The position numbers were made by a program, and so were the translations under genes. From UBA7803 sp040219935 (lineage in GTDB: Bacteria; Pseudomonadota; Gammaproteobacteria; Pseudomonadales; Azotimanducaceae): 64,000 nucleotides of DNA. The stretch is from positions 1 through 64,000 of the forward strand of contig JAVJUA010000048.1 of the NCBI GenBank assembly GCA_040219935.1, given 5' to 3'. Positions within the stretch are counted from its first letter, which is position 1. Every line of letters starts with the position of its first letter. Of this stretch, positions 34,797 through 45,619 are shown piece by piece. Under the pieces are notes generated by a model that ran no database searches, had not been told where the DNA came from, and worked only from the letters and a program-made list of their open reading frames with translations.

Positions 34797-35648
34797 TCAG
34801 GACGAGCGCAGGCGTTCGACGGCGGCGTCCACCCAGCCGTCGTCGTCCCTGGGTGGGGTCGGGTAGTGCAGGTCGAGGCGTTCCAGCTCTGTGGCGATGA
34901 TCTCGCTCACCACCGCGCGCATGGTCGACTTGTCGTCGGCGGGAATCACGAACCAGGGGGCGTGGGCATCGTGGGTCTCATCCAGCGCGGCCTGGTAGGC
35001 GCGCTGGTAGTCGTCCCACCGGTCGCGCGCCTCCAGATCGCTCGGGTCGAACTTCCAGAGCTTTTCCCGGTTCTGCAACCGGGCGAGCAGGCGCTGGCGC
35101 TGCTCCTCCGGCGACAGGTGCAGATAGAACTTGAGCACCCGGGTGCCGTTGCGCCACAGGTGACGCTCCATGGCGGCGATGTCCTCGAGCCGGTGCGCCC
35201 AGAACACCTCGTCGACGTGCTCATGCGGCAGCGGGCGCTGCTCGATGATCTCGGGATGCACCCGCACCACCAGCACCTCCTCGTAGTAGGAGCGGTTGAA
35301 GATGCCGATGCGGCCCCGTTCCGGCAGCGCCCGCCAGTACCGCCAGAGATAGTCGTGATCCAGCTCCTCCGCGCTGGGCTGGCGAAAGCCGAAGACCTGA
35401 AAGCCCGCCGGGTTGCAGCCGCTGGTGACGTGCTTGATGGTGCCGTCCTTGCCGGCCGTGTCCATGCCCTGAAAGATCAGCAGCACGGCGTAACGGTTGT
35501 CGGCCCAGAGCCGCTCCTGGATCTCGGACAGCCGGCCCACCGACTCGGCCAGGCGCTGCTCGGCCTTGGGCAGGTCGCGCCAGCGCGTCGGGTAGCTGTC
35601 CAGCGGCCGGCCGCGGCTGTGCCGGAACAGGGTCGGGTCGATGTTCAT
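34797..35648 (-). CDS. ppk2: Polyphosphate kinase 2 family protein
   Basis: A 283-residue PPK2-type kinase, near normal length for a single-domain member. Walker A is GMDTAGKDGTIKHV (about 61-74), the lid and Walker B region is RIGIFNRSYYEEVLVVRVHP, and the family's KFYLHLSPEEQ segment follows. These enzymes move phosphate between polyphosphate and nucleotides; whether this one uses AMP, ADP or GDP cannot be told. It lies 18 bases downstream of an alcohol dehydrogenase gene on the same strand. Confidence 0.9.
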   Translation of the reverse strand: MNIDPTLFRHSRGRPLDSYPTRWRDLPKAEQRLAESVGRLSEIQERLWADNRYAVLLIFQGMDTAGKDGTIKHVTSGCNPAGFQVFGFRQPSAEELDHDYLWRYWRALPERGRIGIFNRSYYEEVLVVRVHPEIIEQRPLPHEHVDEVFWAHRLEDIAAMERHLWRNGTRVLKFYLHLSPEEQRQRLLARLQNREKLWKFDPSDLEARDRWDDYQRAYQAALDETHDAHAPWFVIPADDKSTMRAVVSEIIATELERLDLHYPTPPRDDDGWVDAAVERLRSS

Positions 35649-35666
35649 GGCCGCCCCTGATCCTCC

Positions 35667-36758
35667 TCAGAACTCGAGGATGGCGCGTCCGGAGATGTGT
35701 CCCTGCTCCAGAGCGGTGGTCGCTTCGTTGATCTGGTCGATGCGGTAGCGGCGGGTCACCATGGCGTCGAGGTCCAACTCGCCGTTGTCGAGCCACTCCA
35801 GGAAGCGGGGGAAGTCGCGGTCCGGCGCGCAGGAGCCGCCGATGCTGCCGATGAAGTGCTTCTCGTTGAGCAGCACGTCGATGGCGTTCAGCTCCACCGG
35901 CGTGCTCGGCACACCCACCAGCACGGCGGTGCCGCCGTCCCGGGCGCCGAAGTGGCCCGTACGGCACGCCGGCACGACCTGCTCCATGGTCTTGCGAATG
36001 CCGATGCAGTCGAAGGCGAAATCCACGCCGCTCACCGGGGTCTGCAGGATGGTGAACTGATCGGCGCGGGTGGTCAGGGCGTGGATGGCCTGCACCGGAT
36101 CTTCGCGCCCGGCATTGATGCCGTGGGTGGCGCCGAAGCGACGCGCGAATGCGAGCTTCTCGTCGTCGAGGTCCACGGCGATGATGGGGTCGGCACCGGC
36201 CACCTTGGCACCGACCACGGCGGACAGGCCCACGCCGCCGACGCCGAAGATCGCCACGCTCTGGCCGGGCTGAACCCTGGCCGTGTTGATCACGGCGCCG
36301 GCACCCGTCATCACCGCGCAGCCGATGATGGACGTGACGTCGGTGGGAATGCCGGGATCCACCTTCACCACATACTGCTGATCGGCGAGCGTGTGGTCGG
36401 CCCACGTGAAGACGTTCTCCGACTGCGCCTCACCGTCGCTGACCTTGAGCGTCGCCCGTACCGGCGGCGCGGCGGCGGCTGCCGCGTTGCGCGGCACCCA
36501 GGTCACGAGCACCGTGTCGCCCTCCCGCACGTGGCGGACGTCGCGGCCCGTCTTCAGCACCACGCCCGTGGATTCGTGGCCGAGGATCACCGGCGCCTGC
36601 CTAGGCCGGTGCATCTGATGGAGCTGAGAGTGGCAGATGCCGGATGCGAACTGCTTCACCACCACCTGAGTCGGGCCGGGATCCGGCAGGGTCACTTCCT
36701 CGATGCGCAGAACCGATGTGTCCTTTGGCAGCACCACTACCCGTGCAGGCGTACCCAT
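35667..36758 (-). CDS. Zinc-type alcohol dehydrogenase lacking the structural zinc lobe
   Basis: A 363-residue medium-chain dehydrogenase. Catalytic zinc ligands are present in GICHSQLHQM, GHESTG and the later IGCAVMTGAG, and the NAD-binding motif is GVGGVGLSAVVGAK. The usual structural-zinc loop with four cysteines is replaced by an alanine-proline stretch (WVPRNAAAAAAPP, about 93-105). The ATG at 36758 has GGGAGA upstream; an ATG four codons earlier is less likely. The substrate is unknown. It is divergent from the gene at 36852 and upstream of ppk2. Confidence 0.87.
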   Translation of the reverse strand: MGTPARVVVLPKDTSVLRIEEVTLPDPGPTQVVVKQFASGICHSQLHQMHRPRQAPVILGHESTGVVLKTGRDVRHVREGDTVLVTWVPRNAAAAAAPPVRATLKVSDGEAQSENVFTWADHTLADQQYVVKVDPGIPTDVTSIIGCAVMTGAGAVINTARVQPGQSVAIFGVGGVGLSAVVGAKVAGADPIIAVDLDDEKLAFARRFGATHGINAGREDPVQAIHALTTRADQFTILQTPVSGVDFAFDCIGIRKTMEQVVPACRTGHFGARDGGTAVLVGVPSTPVELNAIDVLLNEKHFIGSIGGSCAPDRDFPRFLEWLDNGELDLDAMVTRRYRIDQINEATTALEQGHISGRAILEF

Positions 36759-36851
36759 GACGTCTCCCATTGCTCAAGTCTTCATGGATATTGACCCCAG
36801 GGCAGGACTGACGCAATGGCGTCGCCAGGTCGATACGCTACACTCGATGGC

Positions 36852-37478
36852 ATGAGCGAGCGCTATCGTCTGGTGTTCCGTGGTGAGGTCCTCGACGGCC
36901 AGCATCCCGCCGTGGTGCGCAAGCGCCTCGGGGAAGGCGGCCGCTTCGATGCGGATCAGCTCGACAAGCTGTTCTCCGGCAAGCCGGTGGTGCTGAAGCG
37001 GGACGCAGACGCCGCTACCGCGGCCCGGCTGCAGGCGCTGTTCCGTAGCGCCGGCGCGCGATTGCGCGTGCTGCCGCTGGAGGACTTGTCCGATGGTGCA
37101 GCCGATGCCGGCAGTGCGGCCGGCAGCGCCGCCGCGACGGCGCCGGACTGGGAGATTCTGCCGGCGGGCAGCGATCTGCTGCGCGCCGAGGAACGCGATG
37201 CGCCGCAACCGTTGCAGATCGATACCGGTGGCCTGTCACTGGCCCCCGAGGGGCCGGTGGTGAGTGCTGCCAGGCCCGTGCCCGCGGCACCCGACGTGTC
37301 GCATCTCAGCGTCGCCGAGCCGGGCACCAGGCTCGGGGAGGGTGGCGCTGCCCCGCACGCGGCCGTGGAAGCGCCCGTGTACGAAGTGGCGCCGGCCGGC
37401 GCCGACCTGTCGCCACGCCGGCCGTCCGGACCGCCCCCGGCAGCGCCCGACATCTCCCACCTCCGCCTGGCCGACTGA
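36852..37478 (+). CDS. Unknown protein with duplicated C-terminal motifs
   Basis: A 208-residue soluble protein that I do not recognise by function. The first 75 residues form a small alpha/beta domain (YRLVFRGEVLDG, then LDKLFSGKPVVLKRDAD), of a type seen at the start of many proteobacterial proteins of unknown role. The rest is low-complexity and holds two copies of each of two motifs: EILPAGSDL (101-109) with EVAPAGADL (178-186), and APDVSHLSVAE (146-156) with APDISHLRLAD (198-208). The ATG at 36852 is preferred over one 12 codons upstream. It is convergent with the mevalonate operon. Confidence 0.72.
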   Translation: MSERYRLVFRGEVLDGQHPAVVRKRLGEGGRFDADQLDKLFSGKPVVLKRDADAATAARLQALFRSAGARLRVLPLEDLSDGAADAGSAAGSAAATAPDWEILPAGSDLLRAEERDAPQPLQIDTGGLSLAPEGPVVSAARPVPAAPDVSHLSVAEPGTRLGEGGAAPHAAVEAPVYEVAPAGADLSPRRPSGPPPAAPDISHLRLAD

Positions 37479-37481
37479 CGG

Positions 37482-39723
<2,242 letters not shown>

Positions 39724-39746
<23 letters not shown>

Positions 39747-40698
39747 GCAGCGCCGTCTCCAGGGGCAAGGGGAGGAAGCCTTGATCGCGCGCGAGGCCGG
39801 CGAACCGCGCCAGGGCGTCCGGGTCGCTCGCGAATGCCGCACCGAGGTCGCCACCCCCGGCACCGCACGGTTTGTAGACCACTCCAGCCGCATTCGCAAG
39901 GCGCGTGAGGACCAGATGGCCGGCGCCGAAGATGCCCAGGGCGGCTGCGTCATCGAGCTGCTTCAGGGCGTCGACGTAGCCCGACAGCGCAGGCAGCAGA
40001 TCGTGCGCGTCGAACAAGGCCGCCGCGCTGTCGCTCAGCCGCGCCAGTTCAGCGGTGGCGCCTGCCGCCCGCCAGCGCTCGAAGCGACCCAGGTGGTCAG
40101 TGGTGGAAGCCGGCCGGCCGGTCCAGACGAAGCCGAGGTGGATGTGGGCAGGCAGCCGCCAGGGCGTCAGGATCGGTGCGGCTCCGGCCGGGCGTTGGAA
40201 TCGGAGCAGGCCGCCGGCCCAGGCAGCGGCCACGTCGATGCCGCTGCCATGCCCCCCCTGAAACGCTGCGTGCGCCTGCAGCACCTCCGCCAGCGCCGGC
40301 TGGTGGCCGGTGAGGCGGCAGAGGGCGCCATAGGCGGCCACGCAGACGGCGGCGCTGGATCCCAAACCCAGCTTGCGGCCCTGCCGCTGGAACGACTCGG
40401 TATCCAGCACCAGGTCGGCACCAGCCGGCAGCCGGTCGGCGGGCAGCGCCCGCAGCGCGTGCCAGATCAGCGCCCAGGGGGACCCCGACGGCGGCGGCTC
40501 AGGGCTCGTCAGGGCGTCCCGGTCGCGCTTCTCTGCGGTGCCTTCGATGCCGGGCGTGGCGATCCGCCACGCGGCGCCTCCCGGGATGACGCGGCACTCT
40601 GCGAACCGGCTCACCGCCATGGCCAGCGCCGGCGCGCCCCCCAGCACGGCGTACTCACCCCACAGCACGACCTTGCCGGGGGCGCGGGCGACGATCAT
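39724..40698 (-). CDS. Phosphomevalonate kinase (GHMP family)
   Basis: A 324-residue GHMP kinase. Motif 1 is APGKVVLWGEYAVLGG (about 5-20), motif 2 GLGSSAAVCVAAYG and motif 3 KPCGAGGGDLGAAF. Its position between diphosphomevalonate decarboxylase and a mevalonate kinase supports phosphomevalonate as substrate. It would convert 5-phosphomevalonate to the diphosphate. The ATG at 40698 overlaps the decarboxylase stop by four bases, and its 3' end overlaps the fusion gene by 23 bases, so the three mevalonate genes are tightly coupled. Confidence 0.9.
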
Positions 40699-41636
40699 GC
40701 GGGCTCGATCCAGGCGCCGCCGCCGAGGCCGGTGGTAATGGTCCGTTCGACGCCGCGAATGGCCCGTAGCTGGTGCGCCACCGCATCGGCATGGTCGGGC
40801 AGGCACACGGCCTTCACCTGCGGGCCGGCATCCACGGTGCAGAACACGGGCACGCCGGCCTCACGCAACGCCCGCACCCGGTGCAGGCAGCTCACGGTGG
40901 CCGCATTCCAGTAGACCAGCCCCGGGCGGGTGGCCAGCATCAGGCCATGCATCTTCAGGCAGCTATGCTCGGCCAGCGCGGCCAGGCCGTCGAAGTCGCG
41001 GTTCGCGAGCAGCGGCAGGGCGGCGTCGAAGTCGGCGGCCGTGCTCTCGACCCAGGCCGGAAAGTAGGGCGACGTGGCGGCGGATCGGCGCATGCCTTCC
41101 GAGGACGCAACGGCCTTGCTGCCCAGGTCGGTGATGGCAATGACCACCGCCAGCGGCCATGCCTGGCCGGTCAGCACGGGCCGGGCCTGCCACTCGGGCG
41201 CGGTCAGCGCGACGAACCCGCCGAACACCGACCGGGCCGCAGAGGCCGATGCGCGGCGCGCCCACTCCGAGCGCTGGCCCGCCGTCATGCCAAGGTCGCA
41301 GAGCCGGTCGATGGCGGTGACCAGGGCGGCGAACCCGGACGCCGACGACGCCAGACCGGCCGCGGTTGGGAAGTCGTTGGTGGAGACGATGCGCAGCGGC
41401 GGAACCGGAAAGTGCTGACGCAGGTCGGCAAGGCAGGCGGCCACCTTGGCGTCCTGCACCGGCTGGCCGTCGAGGTGCACCTCGTCGCTGGCGGCGACGG
41501 TGACCTCGGTGCGCGTGGTGAGGGTATCGAGGGTGATGGACAGCGACGGCGTTGCCGGCACGTTGCCCGGTCGGGCTGCCTTGCCCCAGTACTTGATCAG
41601 CGCGATGTTGGGGTGGGCGCAGGCGATGACGGTCAC
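40695..41636 (-). CDS. mvaD: Diphosphomevalonate decarboxylase
   Basis: A 313-residue enzyme that makes isopentenyl diphosphate from diphosphomevalonate with ATP. Signature segments are HPNIALIKYWGK (8-19), FPTAAGLASSASG (89-101), SAARSVFGGF (132-141), a Ser-rich SSEGMRRSAATSPYF and TVDAGPQVKAV. The GTG start at 41636 gives the family N-terminus; upstream codons are not conserved. It is 16 bases downstream of an amidase gene and overlaps the phosphomevalonate kinase start. Confidence 0.93.
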   Translation of the reverse strand: MTVIACAHPNIALIKYWGKAARPGNVPATPSLSITLDTLTTRTEVTVAASDEVHLDGQPVQDAKVAACLADLRQHFPVPPLRIVSTNDFPTAAGLASSASGFAALVTAIDRLCDLGMTAGQRSEWARRASASAARSVFGGFVALTAPEWQARPVLTGQAWPLAVVIAITDLGSKAVASSEGMRRSAATSPYFPAWVESTAADFDAALPLLANRDFDGLAALAEHSCLKMHGLMLATRPGLVYWNAATVSCLHRVRALREAGVPVFCTVDAGPQVKAVCLPDHADAVAHQLRAIRGVERTITTGLGGGAWIEPA

Positions 41637-41652
41637 GACGGTCCCGACGCGG

Positions 41653-43107
41653 TCAGCGATAGGCCGGCGGCGGCACGAATCGGCAACCGGCCGCCTCGAG
41701 TTGCCGGGCGACACCGATGGTGACCAGATCGCCGTACTCCGGGCCGATGATCTGGACGCCGATGGGCAGCCCCGCGTCGTCCAAGCCGGTAGGCACCACC
41801 GTCGACGGCAGGTAGGCGACGCCGGTCAAGCCGGCCCAGAACACCTGCTGAAAGTAGGGCAACTCCAGATCGTCCACCATCAGCGTGCGCTCGCCGAACG
41901 GCCGGTGATCGTGGGGAAAGGCCGAGGTCGGCATGATGGGCGCCACCAGCACATCGTGGTGCTGGAAGAACTCGTGCCAGGCCCAGCGCAGCTTGTGGCG
42001 CGCTTCGTTGCTGGCCGACCAGTCGCGGAACGTGGCTACCTGGGCCCGCACCACCTTGGCGCCGGCGCTTTCGTCCTTGGGATCGAGTTCGGCCGCCCGC
42101 TGCTGCAGCGCCAGATAGGCATTGGCGTCCATGCGCGTGGCCATGGTGGCCTGCAGCAGCACCTGATAGGTGTCGTGGCTCTTCGAGGCTTCGAAGGCGG
42201 GGCGCGCCCGCGGGTCGATCCGCGCGCCGGCGTCGCTCAGCAGCGCTGCCACCCGCTCCACCCGCTGGCGCACGGCCGCGCTCACCGGGCACATGGGGTC
42301 GTCGGCCCAGACGGCCACCCGCAGACCAGCCAGCCCCGACTGCGGGAACTCCGGCAACGCCAGCCGGTAACCGCGCGCCATGATGTCGTCCGGGCCGGCC
42401 AGCAGGCGCAGCGCCGTGTCGAGGTCGTCGGCGGAGCGCGCCATGGGGCCGATCACGGAGATGTCCGGCATGGCGCGGATATCACCGGGACCCGAATGGC
42501 CGCGCATCCACAGCAGGTTCCAGGTCGGCTTGTGGCCGAACACGCCGCAGAAATGGGCCGGGTTGCGGATCGAGCCGCCGATGTCCGAGCCGGCTTCGAG
42601 GCCCGTCAGCCCTGCAGCCAGGGCGGCGGCAGAACCGCCGGAGGAACCTCCCGGGGTGCGGCCGTGGTCGTAGGGGTTGCCGGTGGTGCCGTAGACGTCG
42701 TTGTAGCTCTGGAAATCGGCCAGGGCCAGCGGCACGTTGGTCTTGCCGAAGACGATGGCGCCAGCGGCTTCAAGGCGCGCCACCGGCACCGCCGTTGCGG
42801 CGGCGATGTTCCGCTTCCAGTCCGGGTTCCCCCAGGTGGTGGGCGCGCCGGCAATGTTGTAGCTCTCCTTCACCGTCATCGGCACGCCGTGCAGCGGACC
42901 CCACGACTCGCCGCGGGCGCGGGCGGCGTCCGCCTGCCTGGCGCGCTCGAGCGCGCCCGCGCGCAGGTCGACCACCACCGCGTTGAGTTCGGGATTGAAG
43001 CGGTCGACCCGTTCCAGGTAGCTCTGGAGCAGCGCCTCGCTGGACACGGCGCCGTCGGCGACCTGGCGTGCGAGTTCGGTGGCCGATGCGAATGCCTGAT
43101 CGCTCAC
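41653..43107 (-). CDS. Amidase-signature family enzyme
   Basis: A 484-residue amidase with the catalytic Lys in MTVKESYNIAG (about 76-86), the signature PGGSSGGSAAAL and the cis-Ser in SDIGGSIRNPAHF. It is the most upstream gene of the mevalonate operon, only 16 bases before mvaD. A role in isoprenoid synthesis is not obvious, so co-transcription may be incidental. The substrate is unknown. It is divergent from the reductase at 43226. Confidence 0.87.
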   Translation of the reverse strand: MSDQAFASATELARQVADGAVSSEALLQSYLERVDRFNPELNAVVVDLRAGALERARQADAARARGESWGPLHGVPMTVKESYNIAGAPTTWGNPDWKRNIAAATAVPVARLEAAGAIVFGKTNVPLALADFQSYNDVYGTTGNPYDHGRTPGGSSGGSAAALAAGLTGLEAGSDIGGSIRNPAHFCGVFGHKPTWNLLWMRGHSGPGDIRAMPDISVIGPMARSADDLDTALRLLAGPDDIMARGYRLALPEFPQSGLAGLRVAVWADDPMCPVSAAVRQRVERVAALLSDAGARIDPRARPAFEASKSHDTYQVLLQATMATRMDANAYLALQQRAAELDPKDESAGAKVVRAQVATFRDWSASNEARHKLRWAWHEFFQHHDVLVAPIMPTSAFPHDHRPFGERTLMVDDLELPYFQQVFWAGLTGVAYLPSTVVPTGLDDAGLPIGVQIIGPEYGDLVTIGVARQLEAAGCRFVPPPAYR

Positions 43108-43153
43108 GTTGGGTCCTCCCCGGTGGGTACGCCATGACTCTGGCCGGGGGCGG

Positions 43154-43164
43154 TGATTTAATCA
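43154..43164. promoter_or_regulatory. AT-only dyad between divergent genes
   Basis: TGATTTAATCA is a perfect 5-bp dyad around one central base. It lies in the 118-base region between the divergent amidase/mevalonate operon and the reductase gene and stands out against GC-rich surroundings. It could be an operator or part of a promoter. No regulator is identified. Confidence 0.3.
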
Positions 43165-43225
43165 ACCGCTCACCCGGCGCCCCGGCATGATCCGGCGGCA
43201 TCGACGCATTCAAAGGGAGGCAGGT

Positions 43226-44245
43226 ATGAACGTCAATCGACAGTGGCTGCTGGCACGGCGCCCGCACGGCATGGTCACCCGCGACAACTTCGAGTACCAC
43301 GAAGGTCCGATTCCGGAGCCGGCAGATGGGGAGGTTCTGGTGCGCAACCTCTACCTGTCCTTCGACCCGACCCAGCGCGGCTGGATGGAGGATCGGGAGA
43401 GCTACCTGCCGCCGGTCGCCATCGGCGAGGTGATGCGCGCCGGCGCCGTGGGTCAGGTGGTGACCTCACGGCACGCCGACTACCAGAAGGGTGACCTGGT
43501 TCAGACCACGGGCGGCTGGCAGGACTTCGTGGTGGTGAAGCCCGGTAGCGGCTGGCCTGGCTTGAACAAGATCCCCAAAGGCGTGCCGCCCACCATGCCG
43601 CTGGGCGTGCTCGGCGTCACCGGTCTGACCGCCTACTGGGGCTTGCTCGATCTCGGCAAGCCGCAGCCCGGTGAGACCGTGCTGGTCTCCGGCGCCGCCG
43701 GCGCCACCGGCTCCGTGGCCGGACAGATCGCGCGCATCAAGGGCTGCCGCGTGGTGGGCATTGCCGGTGGTGAGGCGAAGTGCCGCTGGCTCAAGGAGAA
43801 GGCCGGCTTCGACGCCGTGATCGACTACAAGAGCGAGAACGTCGACCGCCGGATCGGCGAGCTGTGCCCCGACAAGGTGGATGTGTTCTTCGACAACGTC
43901 GGCGGTTCCATCCTCGAGGCCGCGCTGAACCACATCAACATGCGCGCCCGCATCGTGCTCTGTGGCGGCATCTCCGGCTACAACGCCACCGAACCGCAGC
44001 CGGGCCCGACCAACCTCATGAACCTGATCATCATGCGCGCCCGCATGGAAGGCTTCATCGTCATCGACTATATGAACCGGTCGCAGACCGCGGTGACGGA
44101 CCTGCTCGGCTGGATTCAGAGCGGAGAGCTGGTTCACCAGGAGGACGTGCAGGAGGGCTTCGAGAACATCCCCGACACGCTGAACCGGCTGTTTACCGGC
44201 AAGAATCTCGGCAAGCAGATCCTGAAGATCGCCGATCCGCAGTGA
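43226..44245 (+). CDS. NADP-dependent MDR oxidoreductase (CurA/prostaglandin reductase-like)
   Basis: A 339-residue zinc-free medium-chain reductase. The start NRQWLLARRPHG and the FDPTQRGWM segment are typical of the CurA and leukotriene B4 dehydrogenase group. The NADP-binding motif is SGAAGATGSVAGQIA, followed by DVFFDNVGG. Members reduce the double bond of alpha,beta-unsaturated ketones or aldehydes. AAAGGGAGG precedes the ATG at 43226. It is a single gene. Confidence 0.9.
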   Translation: MNVNRQWLLARRPHGMVTRDNFEYHEGPIPEPADGEVLVRNLYLSFDPTQRGWMEDRESYLPPVAIGEVMRAGAVGQVVTSRHADYQKGDLVQTTGGWQDFVVVKPGSGWPGLNKIPKGVPPTMPLGVLGVTGLTAYWGLLDLGKPQPGETVLVSGAAGATGSVAGQIARIKGCRVVGIAGGEAKCRWLKEKAGFDAVIDYKSENVDRRIGELCPDKVDVFFDNVGGSILEAALNHINMRARIVLCGGISGYNATEPQPGPTNLMNLIIMRARMEGFIVIDYMNRSQTAVTDLLGWIQSGELVHQEDVQEGFENIPDTLNRLFTGKNLGKQILKIADPQ

Positions 44246-44361
44246 CCGCACGGCGGCGAGGCGGTCCGCGATGCCATAGCTCACCGGCGCCGCGGCAGCG
44301 GCGCTGGTGCTTCAATGGCCGCGGGGTGTCATCCGCCACCGCCGCGGCAGAGCCGGGCGGG

Positions 44362-44583
44362 TCAGTGGTGTTCCAGCTCGTCGTCGAGGTCGCGCTGCAG
44401 CAGCTGCTCTTCCTGCCAGTCCTCGATGCGGCGCCGGGACATGGCGCGCCGGTGATGGCGGCCGCGGTGTCCCGCTTCCTCTTCAGCCCACTTGCGGCTC
44501 ATGTGGTCGATGCGTGACGACAGCGGAGGCGGCAGATCGTCCAACTCCGATTCGAAGCCGTCGTCGTAGCGATGATGTTTCAT
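44362..44583 (-). CDS. Small charged protein, PA3496-like
   Basis: A 73-residue highly charged, histidine- and arginine-rich protein. The C-terminal RRRIEDWQEEQLLQRDLDDE recalls the short PA3496-like proteins of gammaproteobacteria, whose function is unclear. GAGAGGA precedes the ATG. It is divergent from the LysR regulator and shares its AT-rich upstream region. In the genome of Enterobacteria hdfR is likewise a stand-alone regulator, so a functional link is not implied. Confidence 0.7.
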   Translation of the reverse strand: MKHHRYDDGFESELDDLPPPLSSRIDHMSRKWAEEEAGHRGRHHRRAMSRRRIEDWQEEQLLQRDLDDELEHH

Positions 44584-44648
44584 GGTCCTCTCGGTCCCCA
44601 GAATCACGCGCGCCATTACGGTCCGCATGCTTTCATTTAAGGCCGATC

Positions 44649-44689
44649 GTGAAACAAAGAAATCGATAATTATTTGCCTGTGAAACAAA
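44649..44689. promoter_or_regulatory. Direct repeats upstream of HdfR-like gene
   Basis: GTGAAACAAA occurs twice, at 44649-44658 and 44680-44689. The copies are 31 bases apart, about three helical turns, in an AT-rich stretch between the LysR gene and the divergent small gene. TAGAAT at 44701-44706 could be a -10 element for the regulator. The spacing fits an autoregulatory LysR-type binding region, but this is inference. Confidence 0.45.
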
Positions 44690-44737
44690 AAATATTTGTC
44701 TAGAATCCTCCCGTCGGTCGTCAGACGCGCGGCGGGC

Positions 44738-45604
44738 ATGGATTCAGAGCTGATCAGAACCTTCCTGGAGGTGAACCGCACGCGGCATTTTGCCCGCGCG
44801 GCCGAGCGTCTGTTCGTCACCCCGGCCGCCGTGAGCGCCCGCATCCGCCTGCTCGAGCAGCACCTGGGCACCCGTCTGTTCCTGCGCAGCCGCAACAATC
44901 TGCAGCTCACGGCCGCGGGCCAGCGGCTGCTGCCCCATGCAGAAAACGTGCTGCGGAGCTGGAACCGTGCCGTGCAGAGCGTGGGTGTCACCGGCACCCG
45001 CCAGGAGCTGGTGGCCCTGGGCAGCCTGCACAGCATCTGGCAGGTGGTGCTGCGGGGCTGGCTGGCCGAGGTGCACGACGCGCACCCCAACCTGGTGCTG
45101 CAGGTAGACCTGCTGGGCACCCCGGCCCTGGTGTCGCGGGTTCGGGAGCGGTCGCTCGACCTGGCCCTGGTCTACGAACCGCCGCGGGTCAGCGATCTGG
45201 TAGCGCAGGCGGTCGGCGTCGTGGAGCTGGTGCTGGTGTCCGACCGCCCGGGCCTGGAGGCGGGCCCGGAGCTGGCCGGGTACATCCATGTGGACTGGGG
45301 CACGCCGTTCGCCATGACCCTGGCCCGCGACCTTCCCACCCTGCCGGACCCGACGCTGCGCGTCGACTCCCCGGAGGTGGCGCACGAGTTCCTGCGCCTG
45401 CGGGGCGGCGCCGCCTACCTGCCGCGGCCGGCCGTGGGCGACGACCTGCTGGCCAAGACCCTGTTCGCCGTAGCGGGTGCTCCGGTGATCGAGCGGCGTG
45501 TCTATCTGATCCGCAGTGCCGAGGCGCCGGTGTCGGGCATCGGTGAGTCGGTGCGGCGCCACCTTCAGGACTGGCTGCGCGCCCGTCCCGAGGTCAGCCT
45601 GTAG
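44738..45604 (+). CDS. LysR-family regulator, HdfR-like
   Basis: A 288-residue LysR regulator. The N-terminal helix-turn-helix (TFLEVNRTRHFARAAERLFV, then AVSARIRLLEQHLG) and RNNLQLTAAGQRLLPHAE closely resemble HdfR, which controls flagellar and other genes in enterobacteria. A substrate-binding domain follows. The ATG at 44738 matches the family N-terminus MDSELIRTFLEV. Upstream direct repeats may be its own operator. Its targets here are unknown, as no flagellar gene is present. Confidence 0.87.
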   Translation: MDSELIRTFLEVNRTRHFARAAERLFVTPAAVSARIRLLEQHLGTRLFLRSRNNLQLTAAGQRLLPHAENVLRSWNRAVQSVGVTGTRQELVALGSLHSIWQVVLRGWLAEVHDAHPNLVLQVDLLGTPALVSRVRERSLDLALVYEPPRVSDLVAQAVGVVELVLVSDRPGLEAGPELAGYIHVDWGTPFAMTLARDLPTLPDPTLRVDSPEVAHEFLRLRGGAAYLPRPAVGDDLLAKTLFAVAGAPVIERRVYLIRSAEAPVSGIGESVRRHLQDWLRARPEVSL

Positions 45605-45619
45605 TGCTCACGTCCATGA

